DNA from: Clostridia bacterium
Lineage (GTDB): Bacteria > Bacillota > Clostridia > UBA1212
DNA length: 35,697 nt
Direction: 5' to 3'
Assembly: GCA_017444825.1 (NCBI GenBank)
Contig: JAFSVU010000038.1
Coordinates: 1 to 35,697, forward strand
A model generated the notes under the pieces. The model was not told where the DNA came from and ran no database searches. It saw only the letters and a list, made by a program, of their open reading frames with translations. Positions 1 through 6,303 of the stretch are shown here, piece after piece (position 1 is the first letter of the stretch; the number at the start of each line of letters is the position of its first letter). Both the position numbers and the translations under genes were made by a program.

Positions 1-1
1 C

Positions 2-247
2 GCCGAGGCGGTATATGCTGAGAGCACGGCCGATTTTGCCCATAAATTCAAAATTGCTTTGAAAGAGGCTAACGAAACCGAGAAATGGCTTAAGGTGTTA
101 TATAGAGCCGGTAAGATCGATGAATTAAACTTTAAGCCGGTCATGGACAGGTGTCTATCGCTGAAAAGGATGCTTATATCTGCCGTTAATACAACCAAAG
201 CTAAGCTCGAAAACGCATCAAGAGCAAACTACAAATATGTCGCATAA
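2..247 (+). CDS. Four-helix-bundle protein (S23/IVP family), C-terminal part
   Basis: The reading frame is open from the left edge of the window and ends at TAA 245-247, so the N-terminus lies outside. The visible part starts with an AEAVYAES segment, followed by FKIALKEANETEKWL, a hydrophobic KVLYRAG turn and a last helix, SLKRMLISAVNTTKA. This pattern (conserved EA, then K-A-x-ETxxWL) is typical of the TIGR02436 four-helix-bundle family. The family was first described from intervening sequences in 23S rRNA genes and is now known as scattered small bacterial proteins of unknown role. Family members are usually about 115-130 residues, so around 40 are missing. An internal TTG at 59 is an unlikely start because the conserved motif begins upstream. 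No partner gene is visible on the left. Confidence 0.8.
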   Translation, partial: AEAVYAESTADFAHKFKIALKEANETEKWLKVLYRAGKIDELNFKPVMDRCLSLKRMLISAVNTTKAKLENASRANYKYVA

Positions 248-255
248 AGCTTTTT

Positions 256-358
256 AGCAGGTTCGAAAGCACTCGCCAATGGTCAAGACAAGCGTCAATC
301 GACGCCATTGACGGGTCTTCGCGAACCTGCTCCGGTAAAATAAGGGGTCAAATCCCCT
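256..358. repeat. Long imperfect inverted repeat (hairpin) after the first gene
   Basis: AGCAGGTTCG (256-265) and CGAACCTGCT (322-331) form a perfect 10-bp stem. Inside, AAGAC/GTCTT and GCGTC-AATC-GACGC nest as further helices. A second small hairpin, AGGGG/CCCCT (343-347/354-358), follows. No T-run follows either stem, so this is not a canonical intrinsic terminator. It may stabilise the mRNA 3' end or be a remnant of a mobile or intervening element connected with the four-helix-bundle gene. The stretch 248-527 holds no convincing gene. Confidence 0.5.
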
Positions 359-435
359 AATTATGATGCCGGGCACCGCTTGGATTTTATGGCATGGGTT
401 TCACCTGCTTCACGCTTCTTATCTATTTCTATATG

Positions 436-480
436 AAAAAGCGGGCGCCCGGAATCCGATCCAAAGCGCCCGCTCTTTTT
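436..480. terminator. Bidirectional intrinsic terminator
   Basis: GCGGGCGC (441-448) pairs with GCGCCCGC (466-473). It has T-runs on both strands: CTTTTT on plus at 475-480, and the AAAAA at 436-440 reads as TTTTT on minus. It can end both the left plus-strand gene and the minus-strand glycolipid-type operon that ends at 528. Confidence 0.8.
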
Positions 481-548
481 ACCTAATACCTTTTACTTAT
501 TACTTAAAGCGGCACTCCCTCAAACTATTACTTATTACCTTGTTCAGT
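481..548 (-). repeat. Heptamer/cap dispersed repeat, locus 1
   Basis: Read on the minus strand, two heptamer units (AAGGTAATAAGTAATAG) are followed by a cap, GTTTGAGGGAGTGCCGCTTT, and then more RGTAAWA-type heptamers. The first unit overlaps the end of the upstream gene and codes its last residues (Gly-Asn-Lys-stop). The orientation matches transcription of that gene. See the other loci at 9032, 15437, 19511, 21314, 21596, 22243 and 23579. Confidence 0.85.
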
Positions 549-2306
549 ATCACACATATAACTCAGTGGTATCCCGTAAGTCGTCTCATATATCTCTTTC
601 CAAACAAGTGAGTTCTTCTCCATGAGCATCTTGGTGTTTTCACGCTCGGACAGCGTGGGATCCGGGTAAATCGGAGGGGCTACGTTGACTGTGTATTCCT
701 GGATGTTGAAGCCGTCCCGGTCAATGAAGTCAGAGTCCTTCATGGTTATGAAACAGGGGAGCACCGGAACCATGTTGCGTGCGGCGAAGACGAAGGCGCC
801 TCTCTTCAGCGGCCTTGGTTTGCGGTAGTTCCACCACATCGACTGCTCAGGGTAGATGAGAACGAAATTGCCTTCGCGGAGAAGGCTGTCGGTGGCCTTG
901 ATGAACTTCTTCATTGTCTCCTTGTTGGAGGAGAGGGGGAGGGTGTTGCAGTTGCGCATCAGGAAGCCGTAGAAGCCCGGGAAGGATGTGTAGTTTCCTT
1001 CACGGATGACTCTGTAAAACGTTCTCTTGGGCTGTTCTGCGGCCTCGTACGTGAGCTGGATAGCGAAACTGTCTGCGGCGTTGAAGTGGTTGCAGGTGAT
1101 GACAGCTCCCGAATCGAGGTTCTTGAAATTTTCGATACCCTTGATGGCCTTTAAGATGAATTTCTTTTCGGCAATCAAGTTTTTTACGTAGCGGTGGGCG
1201 ATTATAAATGCAAACTTGGTCTGCATCTTCTGAACAATGCCCTTTCTGTAGTAGTCGATCTCATTGGGAAGGAGCTCTCTCGTGGGCGGGTCGTTTTCCA
1301 CGTCCTCAAAGAAATTGCCGCGGCGCTCGAATTCCTCGATCTTGCGAACTATCTCAACACGGTCGGAGGAGCGGTGCTGCTCATTGATCATATTCCGGAA
1401 ATTGTCGGGCTTATTGGTTTCGCTCTCCGCAAGCTTCAGAAGTTTTTCCTGGGACTCCTCGTCCTTCTTTTTCTGCTCGTCAGTATAATTCTCAAGCTCT
1501 TTCATAAGTACTTCGTAGACCTCCGTTTCTTTGGCGTATTTCCAGAAAATGTCGGCGTGGTTCGCATCCTTGTAGTGCCAGGGTTTGGTGTACAGGCAGT
1601 AGTGGATTATGCGGGCCTCGTCTATGGGGAAACCAATGTAATCAAGTGTCTGGGTGTTCCAGCGCTGGTTGAGCCAGAAGACGTGATCCTTGCAGATGAC
1701 GTTGAGGTAGTCCTCGTCCTGGGTCACTACGAAATTGTAAAGGCGCAGGTAGTAAATGAACTTGTCCAGTACGAAGCGCAGCCTGAACTGCTCGCAGTTG
1801 ATGAGCAGGATGCCGGCATTGAAAAAGCTGTAGCGGGAAAGTCCCAGGGCCCGTTCAACGTATGTTCCGAAGGTGTCGATCTGAATCATGACCTGTTCGT
1901 GGCAGGCCCCGACGAAAGCATCGCCAATGTCGGTAAGGTACAGCTTGCTGATGTCAGACTGGACAATGGTATCGCTGTCGATGTAGATGGCCTTGTTGTA
2001 CTCCGGGAACATCTCGGCAATGAACATCCTGTAGTAGGTTGTCTTTGAGTAGTAGTCTCGAAGCGGCAACTTCTCCGAAACGTTCAGCAGGTAGTCCGAA
2101 ACGTCCGTAAAGAGTATGGTAATGTCTTCGTTTTCAAGATCTTTAAACATGCACCTCGTCTCTTCGCTGAGGCCGGCATTGAGTATCCTTATAACGTAGT
2201 CGTATTCTTTTGAGCAGTTTTTGGCAAGCGATGTGATGGATACAGCAGTGTATTTGGCAAAATTATCATCGCAGGCGTAGAAAATCGGTATGGATGCTTT
2301 CTTCAT
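528..2306 (-). CDS. GT8 glycosyltransferase fused to PlsC-type acyltransferase
   Basis: 592 aa. Residues about 1-270 form a GT8 domain. They have the metal-binding DSD at 110-112 within IYIDSDTIVQSD, the NAG motif near 163 and an NQRWNTQ segment near 213. A charged, probably coiled linker spans about 265-345. Residues about 365-590 form a 1-acyl-glycerol-3-phosphate-type acyltransferase with an HX4D box (NHFNAADS, His407-Asp412) and a YPEQS substrate box near 485. There is no signal peptide, so it is probably a cytoplasmic or membrane-associated enzyme that both glycosylates and acylates a lipid or glycan carrier. The start ATG overlaps the stop of the upstream GT8 gene by 4 bp (ATGA), so the two are translationally coupled. 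The last three residues come from the heptamer repeat. The fusion is clear in the uninterrupted frame. The substrate is unknown. Confidence 0.87.
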   Translation of the reverse strand: MKKASIPIFYACDDNFAKYTAVSITSLAKNCSKEYDYVIRILNAGLSEETRCMFKDLENEDITILFTDVSDYLLNVSEKLPLRDYYSKTTYYRMFIAEMFPEYNKAIYIDSDTIVQSDISKLYLTDIGDAFVGACHEQVMIQIDTFGTYVERALGLSRYSFFNAGILLINCEQFRLRFVLDKFIYYLRLYNFVVTQDEDYLNVICKDHVFWLNQRWNTQTLDYIGFPIDEARIIHYCLYTKPWHYKDANHADIFWKYAKETEVYEVLMKELENYTDEQKKKDEESQEKLLKLAESETNKPDNFRNMINEQHRSSDRVEIVRKIEEFERRGNFFEDVENDPPTRELLPNEIDYYRKGIVQKMQTKFAFIIAHRYVKNLIAEKKFILKAIKGIENFKNLDSGAVITCNHFNAADSFAIQLTYEAAEQPKRTFYRVIREGNYTSFPGFYGFLMRNCNTLPLSSNKETMKKFIKATDSLLREGNFVLIYPEQSMWWNYRKPRPLKRGAFVFAARNMVPVLPCFITMKDSDFIDRDGFNIQEYTVNVAPPIYPDPTLSERENTKMLMEKNSLVWKEIYETTYGIPLSYMCDTEQGNK

Positions 2307-3148
2307 TGGTTAGTCCTTTCGAGAGATTTCTCAAATGATTTCTTAAGATAAATGTAGTCAAACAGTATGTCGTCAAACACAAAATATCTGAACACCTTGT
2401 GGACCTTGGTCACGTGATACTGTTTGATATTGTCGGTGTGGGGGTAGGGTAGCCAGAAGAGCCTCTTGGAAAAATGGCGCACAACGGTGTGCTTGTGAAG
2501 GAACTTCTGGTCGTTGAAGCGCTGGGGCAGCATCTTCTTTTTGGTGGTGGAGCGGATGAGAGCGCTCTGGTCGGCAAACACCAGCTTCTGTTTTCTGAGC
2601 CAGTCCCTTGCCTTTGAGAATATGCCTGTCTCGCGCATCTTTTTCATGTTAAATAGAAGGACCCCGGCGTTGATGTAGTTGGGCTGAATGAGATATTTGC
2701 CGTAGTGGTCGCGGCCGGCGGCGTATTCATAGTCCGTGATGTCGAGGTCATAGAGAAGCCTTATGTCGCGGTTAAACATTATGTCCGTGTCAAGGTAGAG
2801 CATCTTATCAGGAAGCCCGGGTACAAGATCGGCAAGGAGTCTAATGAGAGTGTAGGGGGAGCAGTAGGCGGTCTCGTTGGGGCAACCCGAAAAATGCTCC
2901 ATATAAAGCTTCGTCACGTCGAAGAGCTCCACTGAGTTTTTAGGGTTATACTCCTTCGAGACGCTCTCGATGAATGCCCTGTGCTTTTCGGTGACAGGGG
3001 TGTAGTTTGGTTTCAGGTGCGACACGTCCATAGTGAATATATGAAATTTGAAAGGCTCTTTTGTATCGGTGCGCTTAAGTATCGAAAGCATGCCGGTCAG
3101 CACGCCGTCGAACACGCCTTCATTGCCGCAGAAAAGAATGTTGATCAT
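2303..3148 (-). CDS. Glycosyltransferase family 8 protein
   Basis: 281 aa, a single GT8 domain. It has the DTD metal-binding triad (residues 120-122, in MLYLDTDIMF), the INAGVLLFN motif near 159-167 and basic C-terminal residues likely to contact membrane. GT8 enzymes transfer glucose or galactose from UDP-sugars with retention of configuration and often decorate LPS, glycolipids or surface proteins. The start ATG overlaps the upstream acyltransferase stop by one base (TGATG), and its own stop overlaps the next gene by 4 bp. The three genes are therefore one tightly coupled unit. The neighbourhood suggests a glycolipid or surface polymer that is both acylated and glycosylated. That product is inferred, not shown. 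Confidence 0.85.
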   Translation of the reverse strand: MINILFCGNEGVFDGVLTGMLSILKRTDTKEPFKFHIFTMDVSHLKPNYTPVTEKHRAFIESVSKEYNPKNSVELFDVTKLYMEHFSGCPNETAYCSPYTLIRLLADLVPGLPDKMLYLDTDIMFNRDIRLLYDLDITDYEYAAGRDHYGKYLIQPNYINAGVLLFNMKKMRETGIFSKARDWLRKQKLVFADQSALIRSTTKKKMLPQRFNDQKFLHKHTVVRHFSKRLFWLPYPHTDNIKQYHVTKVHKVFRYFVFDDILFDYIYLKKSFEKSLERTNQ

Positions 3149-3993
3149 CAGTCAGTTCCTTTTTTGATATATCGTATGTATTCCTTATCGGATTTTTCAG
3201 CCCGCCTGCACATTGCATCAAAGACTCTGTCCCGGAGATCCTTTTTGCGTGACGCCAATGTCAGCTCCATGTCAGGGTAAAACGGGCCGTCTATATAAGT
3301 TACTATTTTAGGCTTTGAAAGCTCTTTTCCGAATAAAAACCTCTTCTGATAAGTGTTCGTAAAGCAAAACACGGGTTTTCCCGATCTTGCGGGGTAGCCG
3401 AAGGACTTATCGCTGAAGTTTCTTATCTTCGTATAGTATGGCCAGATATGAGCCTCCGGATAAATGGCCACAATATCGCCATTATCGATCCTTTCACTAA
3501 TGAATGATGAAAAGTTCTTTGCGGCATCTATGTCGTCAGGCAGGGGAATCGCGCCAATGAACCTGTTGATAAACCCGAGGACAGGCATCGAGACGTTATT
3601 CGGATGCACGATAAAGTATACGTTTTCGGGAAACGCAAAAAGGTTCGGCATCAGGGGATCGCCGTAGTTCGACGTGTGGTTTCCGTAAAGATAGAAGCCT
3701 TTTTTCCTGAAGGGCTTCAAAACTTTTCTGCTAACACATCTGTAGTGAAGGAACGCTTTGCAATAGATAAATGCCAGGGGCGTTGCAACGATCCTGTAAA
3801 AGAAAAATCTTGCAACTGCGGACATTCCGCGGGTCCTGTCATATCTGTAATTCTTATCTATTTTAATAGGCTTTATAACAGCGGCAGAGAATTCGTCGTT
3901 TTGTTCGTCGGTATAAAAAATCGTTTTGCCTTCTTTCAAAACTACGGGCCTCCTCCCTGTGATCTCATAACCAATGATACAGTAAAGGGTCAT
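3148..3993 (-). CDS. PlsC-family 1-acyl-glycerol-3-phosphate-type acyltransferase
   Basis: 281 aa from ATG 3993. A TTG three codons upstream (4002) is also in frame, and neither has a strong Shine-Dalgarno site. The acyltransferase core has GNHTSNYGDP near 104-113, which places five residues rather than the usual four between the catalytic His106 and Asp112. A YPEAHIWPY box lies near 178-186. The segment from about 60 to 85 is hydrophobic and may attach to membrane. The family moves acyl chains from acyl-CoA or acyl-ACP to lysophosphatidate or related acceptors. As first gene of a three-gene overlapping set with two GT8 domains and a second PlsC domain, a role in a dedicated glycolipid rather than bulk phospholipid is plausible. 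The extra residue in the His-Asp box is worth checking. Confidence 0.82.
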   Translation of the reverse strand: MTLYCIIGYEITGRRPVVLKEGKTIFYTDEQNDEFSAAVIKPIKIDKNYRYDRTRGMSAVARFFFYRIVATPLAFIYCKAFLHYRCVSRKVLKPFRKKGFYLYGNHTSNYGDPLMPNLFAFPENVYFIVHPNNVSMPVLGFINRFIGAIPLPDDIDAAKNFSSFISERIDNGDIVAIYPEAHIWPYYTKIRNFSDKSFGYPARSGKPVFCFTNTYQKRFLFGKELSKPKIVTYIDGPFYPDMELTLASRKKDLRDRVFDAMCRRAEKSDKEYIRYIKKGTD

Positions 3994-4020
3994 TTCAGTC
4001 AAGTGCGGGGTGCTCTAACA

Positions 4021-4065
4021 TAAGTAGAAACCGTCTCCACCGTTGTTCTACTCTCATTCTACTTA
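4021..4065. repeat. 9-bp inverted repeat with internal direct repeat in divergent promoter region
   Basis: TAAGTAGAA (4021-4029) and TTCTACTTA (4057-4065) are perfect inverted arms. TTCTACT also occurs at 4046-4052 and 4057-4063, 11 bp apart, about one helical turn. The site lies between the minus-strand acyltransferase start and the plus-strand regulator promoter. It may be a regulator-binding site, or a leader hairpin of the minus operon. Confidence 0.5.
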
Positions 4066-4077
4066 GAGGGATGATTT

Positions 4078-4129
4078 TTGACTTCCTTTGTGAATACAAG
4101 TATAATGATTTTGTGACAGGATTTGTCAC
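4078..4129 (+). promoter_or_regulatory. Strong sigma-A promoter with downstream palindromic operator
   Basis: TTGACT (4078-4083), a 17-bp spacer and a perfect TATAAT (4101-4106). Seven bases after the -10, GTGACA (4113-4118) and TGTCAC (4124-4129) form a perfect inverted repeat with a 5-bp spacer, covering the expected transcription start. That position suits repression. The obvious candidate binder is the XRE-type protein encoded 48 bp downstream, making an autoregulatory loop. The binding itself is inferred. Confidence 0.8.
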
Positions 4130-4177
4130 TTTACATTGGTTACGCAATAATCTAAACTTACCATCGAGGTCCGGACC

Positions 4178-4657
4178 ATGATACAAGACGCACTGAAAAC
4201 TTTACGGAAAAAGAATAAACTTTCACAGGAAGAACTGGCAGACAAGCTTTTTGTTTCAAGAGCGCTTGTGGCCAAATGGGAGCTTGGGAAACGGTACCCC
4301 TCGCCTGAAATGCTTGAAGAGATTGCACGTTTTTTCAGTGTGGACGTGAATTATCTTATAAGCGGAGACGAGAACAGATCTGAGATATCAAAGGAGATCT
4401 CAGAGATGGTACCGGGAGACGAAAGTAAAGATGACGGCGGCGAAGATTTCATGGTCGCGCTTATTGCCAAAAAGATCTCGGACTTCTTAAGATCTTTAAC
4501 CGGCGAAGACAGAAAGATCTTCATGCGAAGATACTACTATTACGACAGTCCCGAAAAGATCTCGAAGGATCTCGGCATGGATATTGATCGTGTCAGGGTA
4601 AAGCTTTCGGAGATAAGGTTTAAGCTTCGGAACTATTTTGAAGAGGAGGGCTTTTGA
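4178..4657 (+). CDS. Chimeric regulator: XRE helix-turn-helix plus sigma-70 region-4-like domain
   Basis: 159 aa. Residues about 4-60 are an XRE/HTH_3 domain (LSQEELADKLFVSRALVAKW, then GKRYPSPEMLEEIARFF). After an acidic linker (about 62-92), residues about 98-157 match the region-4 end of ECF-type sigma factors in Clostridia: FLRSLTGEDRKIFMRRYYY, then SPEKISKDLGM, then a recognition helix and the terminal LRNYFEEEGF. No sigma region 2 is present, so it probably cannot open promoters alone. It may act as a repressor or anchor that also touches the -35 region or RNA polymerase. Its promoter carries a palindrome (4113-4129) suited to autoregulation. The next gene starts one base after its stop, indicating an operon and a functional pair. 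Confidence 0.83.
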   Translation: MIQDALKTLRKKNKLSQEELADKLFVSRALVAKWELGKRYPSPEMLEEIARFFSVDVNYLISGDENRSEISKEISEMVPGDESKDDGGEDFMVALIAKKISDFLRSLTGEDRKIFMRRYYYYDSPEKISKDLGMDIDRVRVKLSEIRFKLRNYFEEEGF

Positions 4658-4658
4658 G

Positions 4659-6161
4659 ATGAACAGAAACGATCTCGATGAAGCGATGAAGAATATTGAC
4701 AATGATCTTGTCAAAGAGACGGCGAACAAAAAGCCGAAAAAGTTCTGGATAGGATTTGGAATCAGTGCTGCGAGCATAGTTCTTGCGGTCACCGTACTGA
4801 CGTCCTTCCTTATCTCAGGCATGTTCAAAAATCCCGTTAAAAATGATGGTTACAAGGACGGGGTGATCGGAGAGAAAAAAGAGACCATTGGCGATAAGAT
4901 AAGAGATTTTATTGACGGTGTGATTCCGGGTTCAAGCGGTTCCGCTTTTAAATATGAGATGGATTCAGGTGCCCCTGCTCCGATGCCGGGATCCAAGGAT
5001 GCTGCATATGCTTCAGACGCAAAATACGGCGGTGCAGATGAATTTATGGAGGTGCCTTCGGAGGGACTTTATTATGATAGAGATATTACCGGGATGAATG
5101 CCGATCCTGTTGCCGGAACGCTTACAGCCGGAGAATGGCGTGATATCGATAACCTTTCCGACTGGTTCAAACTGATCAACGACAACAACTGGTATCCCTA
5201 CGCCGAGAACAGGGCGCTTTACACAAACAAAGCTGTCACAGTGGTAGTTAAGGACGGAGACGCTGCCTGCTTCAACGTTAAAGTTGAGCTTAAGGACGGA
5301 GATAAAGTCATTGGCACAGGAAGAACGGATATTAACGGAAAGGTCAGGATCTTCTACAACCTTAACAAAGAAGGCTTTGATCCCACCGCGGTCACCGTTA
5401 ACGGAAAGAGTTTTGATCTCACTTCCGATTACATTGAAGTTGAGGCAAAGAACGCAGGTGTAAAGCTTCAGCAGATCGACCTTATGTACATGATCGACAC
5501 CACCGGTTCCATGGGTGATGAGATCACATATCTCCAGGCAGAGCTCGTTGACATGGTGGAGCGCATTTCGGCCAAAGATCAATCTGTATCCATCAGAGTC
5601 AGTGTTAACTTCTACAAGGATGCGGACGATGAATATATTGTGAAATATTTCGACTTCAGAGAAGACATTAACCAATGCCTTGAGCAGATAAAGAATGAGT
5701 CTGCCAGCGGCGGCGGTGATTTCCCGGAGGCCGTTCATACAGCACTTGACAATGCTGTCACAGGTCACAACTGGAGAGAAGACGCACTAAAGCTTTGCTT
5801 CTTTGTCCTCGACGCACCGCCTCACGATGAGTCTGAGATCCAGGGTATCAATGCCCAGATCAGAGAAAGCCTCGTTAAGGCAGCAGATCTTGGTATCAGG
5901 ATCGTTCCCGTTTTCTGCTCAGGCGCTGACCAGGCTTCCGAATATCTCTTCAGAAGCTTTGCGGTAATAACCAACGGAACCTTCGTATTCCTGACCAACG
6001 ATTCCGGTGTGGGCGGAGATCACCTTGAGACCTCCGTGGGTGAGTACAAGGTAGAAAAACTCAACGACTGCATGGTAAGGATAGTTTGCGAATTCGCAGG
6101 CTTTACGTATCAGGAACCTGCTCAAAACAGCCAGGGACAGCAGGATGTTCCTCAGCAATAG
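4659..6161 (+). CDS. Membrane-anchored vWA-domain protein, anti-sigma-like N-terminus
   Basis: 500 aa. ATG 4659 was chosen because GAGGAGGG lies just upstream. The N-terminus (LDEAMKNIDNDLVKE) followed by a basic stretch and one membrane helix at about 29-55 looks like the short cytoplasmic tails of anti-sigma-type proteins encoded beside ECF sigma genes in Clostridia. The outside part holds a low-complexity segment (about 60-140), a beta-rich domain with TDINGKVRIFY (about 190-265) and a von Willebrand A domain from about 272. That domain has a MIDAS-type DTTGSMGDE (Asp280), GGGDFPEA and LDAPPHDE. The C-terminus is Gln-rich. It probably senses something at the cell surface and signals to the HTH-sigma4 protein encoded just upstream. 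This is inference from arrangement and topology. Confidence 0.8.
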   Translation: MNRNDLDEAMKNIDNDLVKETANKKPKKFWIGFGISAASIVLAVTVLTSFLISGMFKNPVKNDGYKDGVIGEKKETIGDKIRDFIDGVIPGSSGSAFKYEMDSGAPAPMPGSKDAAYASDAKYGGADEFMEVPSEGLYYDRDITGMNADPVAGTLTAGEWRDIDNLSDWFKLINDNNWYPYAENRALYTNKAVTVVVKDGDAACFNVKVELKDGDKVIGTGRTDINGKVRIFYNLNKEGFDPTAVTVNGKSFDLTSDYIEVEAKNAGVKLQQIDLMYMIDTTGSMGDEITYLQAELVDMVERISAKDQSVSIRVSVNFYKDADDEYIVKYFDFREDINQCLEQIKNESASGGGDFPEAVHTALDNAVTGHNWREDALKLCFFVLDAPPHDESEIQGINAQIRESLVKAADLGIRIVPVFCSGADQASEYLFRSFAVITNGTFVFLTNDSGVGGDHLETSVGEYKVEKLNDCMVRIVCEFAGFTYQEPAQNSQGQQDVPQQ

Positions 6162-6184
6162 ACATTGGTTAGTTTAACCGGAAT

Positions 6185-6218
6185 AGGGGTCTCTCGATAA
6201 GGGAGGCCCTTATTTTTT
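6185..6218 (+). terminator. Intrinsic terminator after the regulator/vWA operon
   Basis: AGGGGTCTC and GAGGCCCTT pair with G-U wobbles around a short loop and are followed by ATTTTTT. It ends the 4178-6161 operon. Confidence 0.75.
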
Positions 6219-6243
6219 GCTTTTAGAAAATGTGACGATTTGC

Positions 6244-6249
6244 TATAAT
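6244..6249 (+). promoter_or_regulatory. Probable -10 element before the DUF4838 gene
   Basis: A perfect TATAAT lies 55 bp before the TTG start. The -35 is weak (TTTTAG at 6221-6226 with 17-bp spacing). It sits just past the upstream terminator, where a new promoter is expected. Confidence 0.45.
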
Positions 6250-6303
6250 TATCTGGAATCTGAAGGATATACCGCATACCCGGAACCGAAAGGAGATATA
6301 TAA

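Noticed and set aside
363-611. 82-codon plus-strand open frame
   Set aside because: It crosses the terminator and the heptamer repeat and overlaps the end of the minus-strand gene. No motif or Shine-Dalgarno supports it.
1194-2048. Long plus-strand open frame (284 codons) opposite the GT8-PlsC gene
   Set aside because: Its translation is low-complexity Val/Leu-rich with no domain pattern, and the minus-strand frame has complete GT8 and PlsC motifs. It is an antisense shadow.
5013-5768. Minus-strand open frame opposite the vWA gene
   Set aside because: No Shine-Dalgarno, no recognisable domain, and it is fully covered by a gene with clear motifs.
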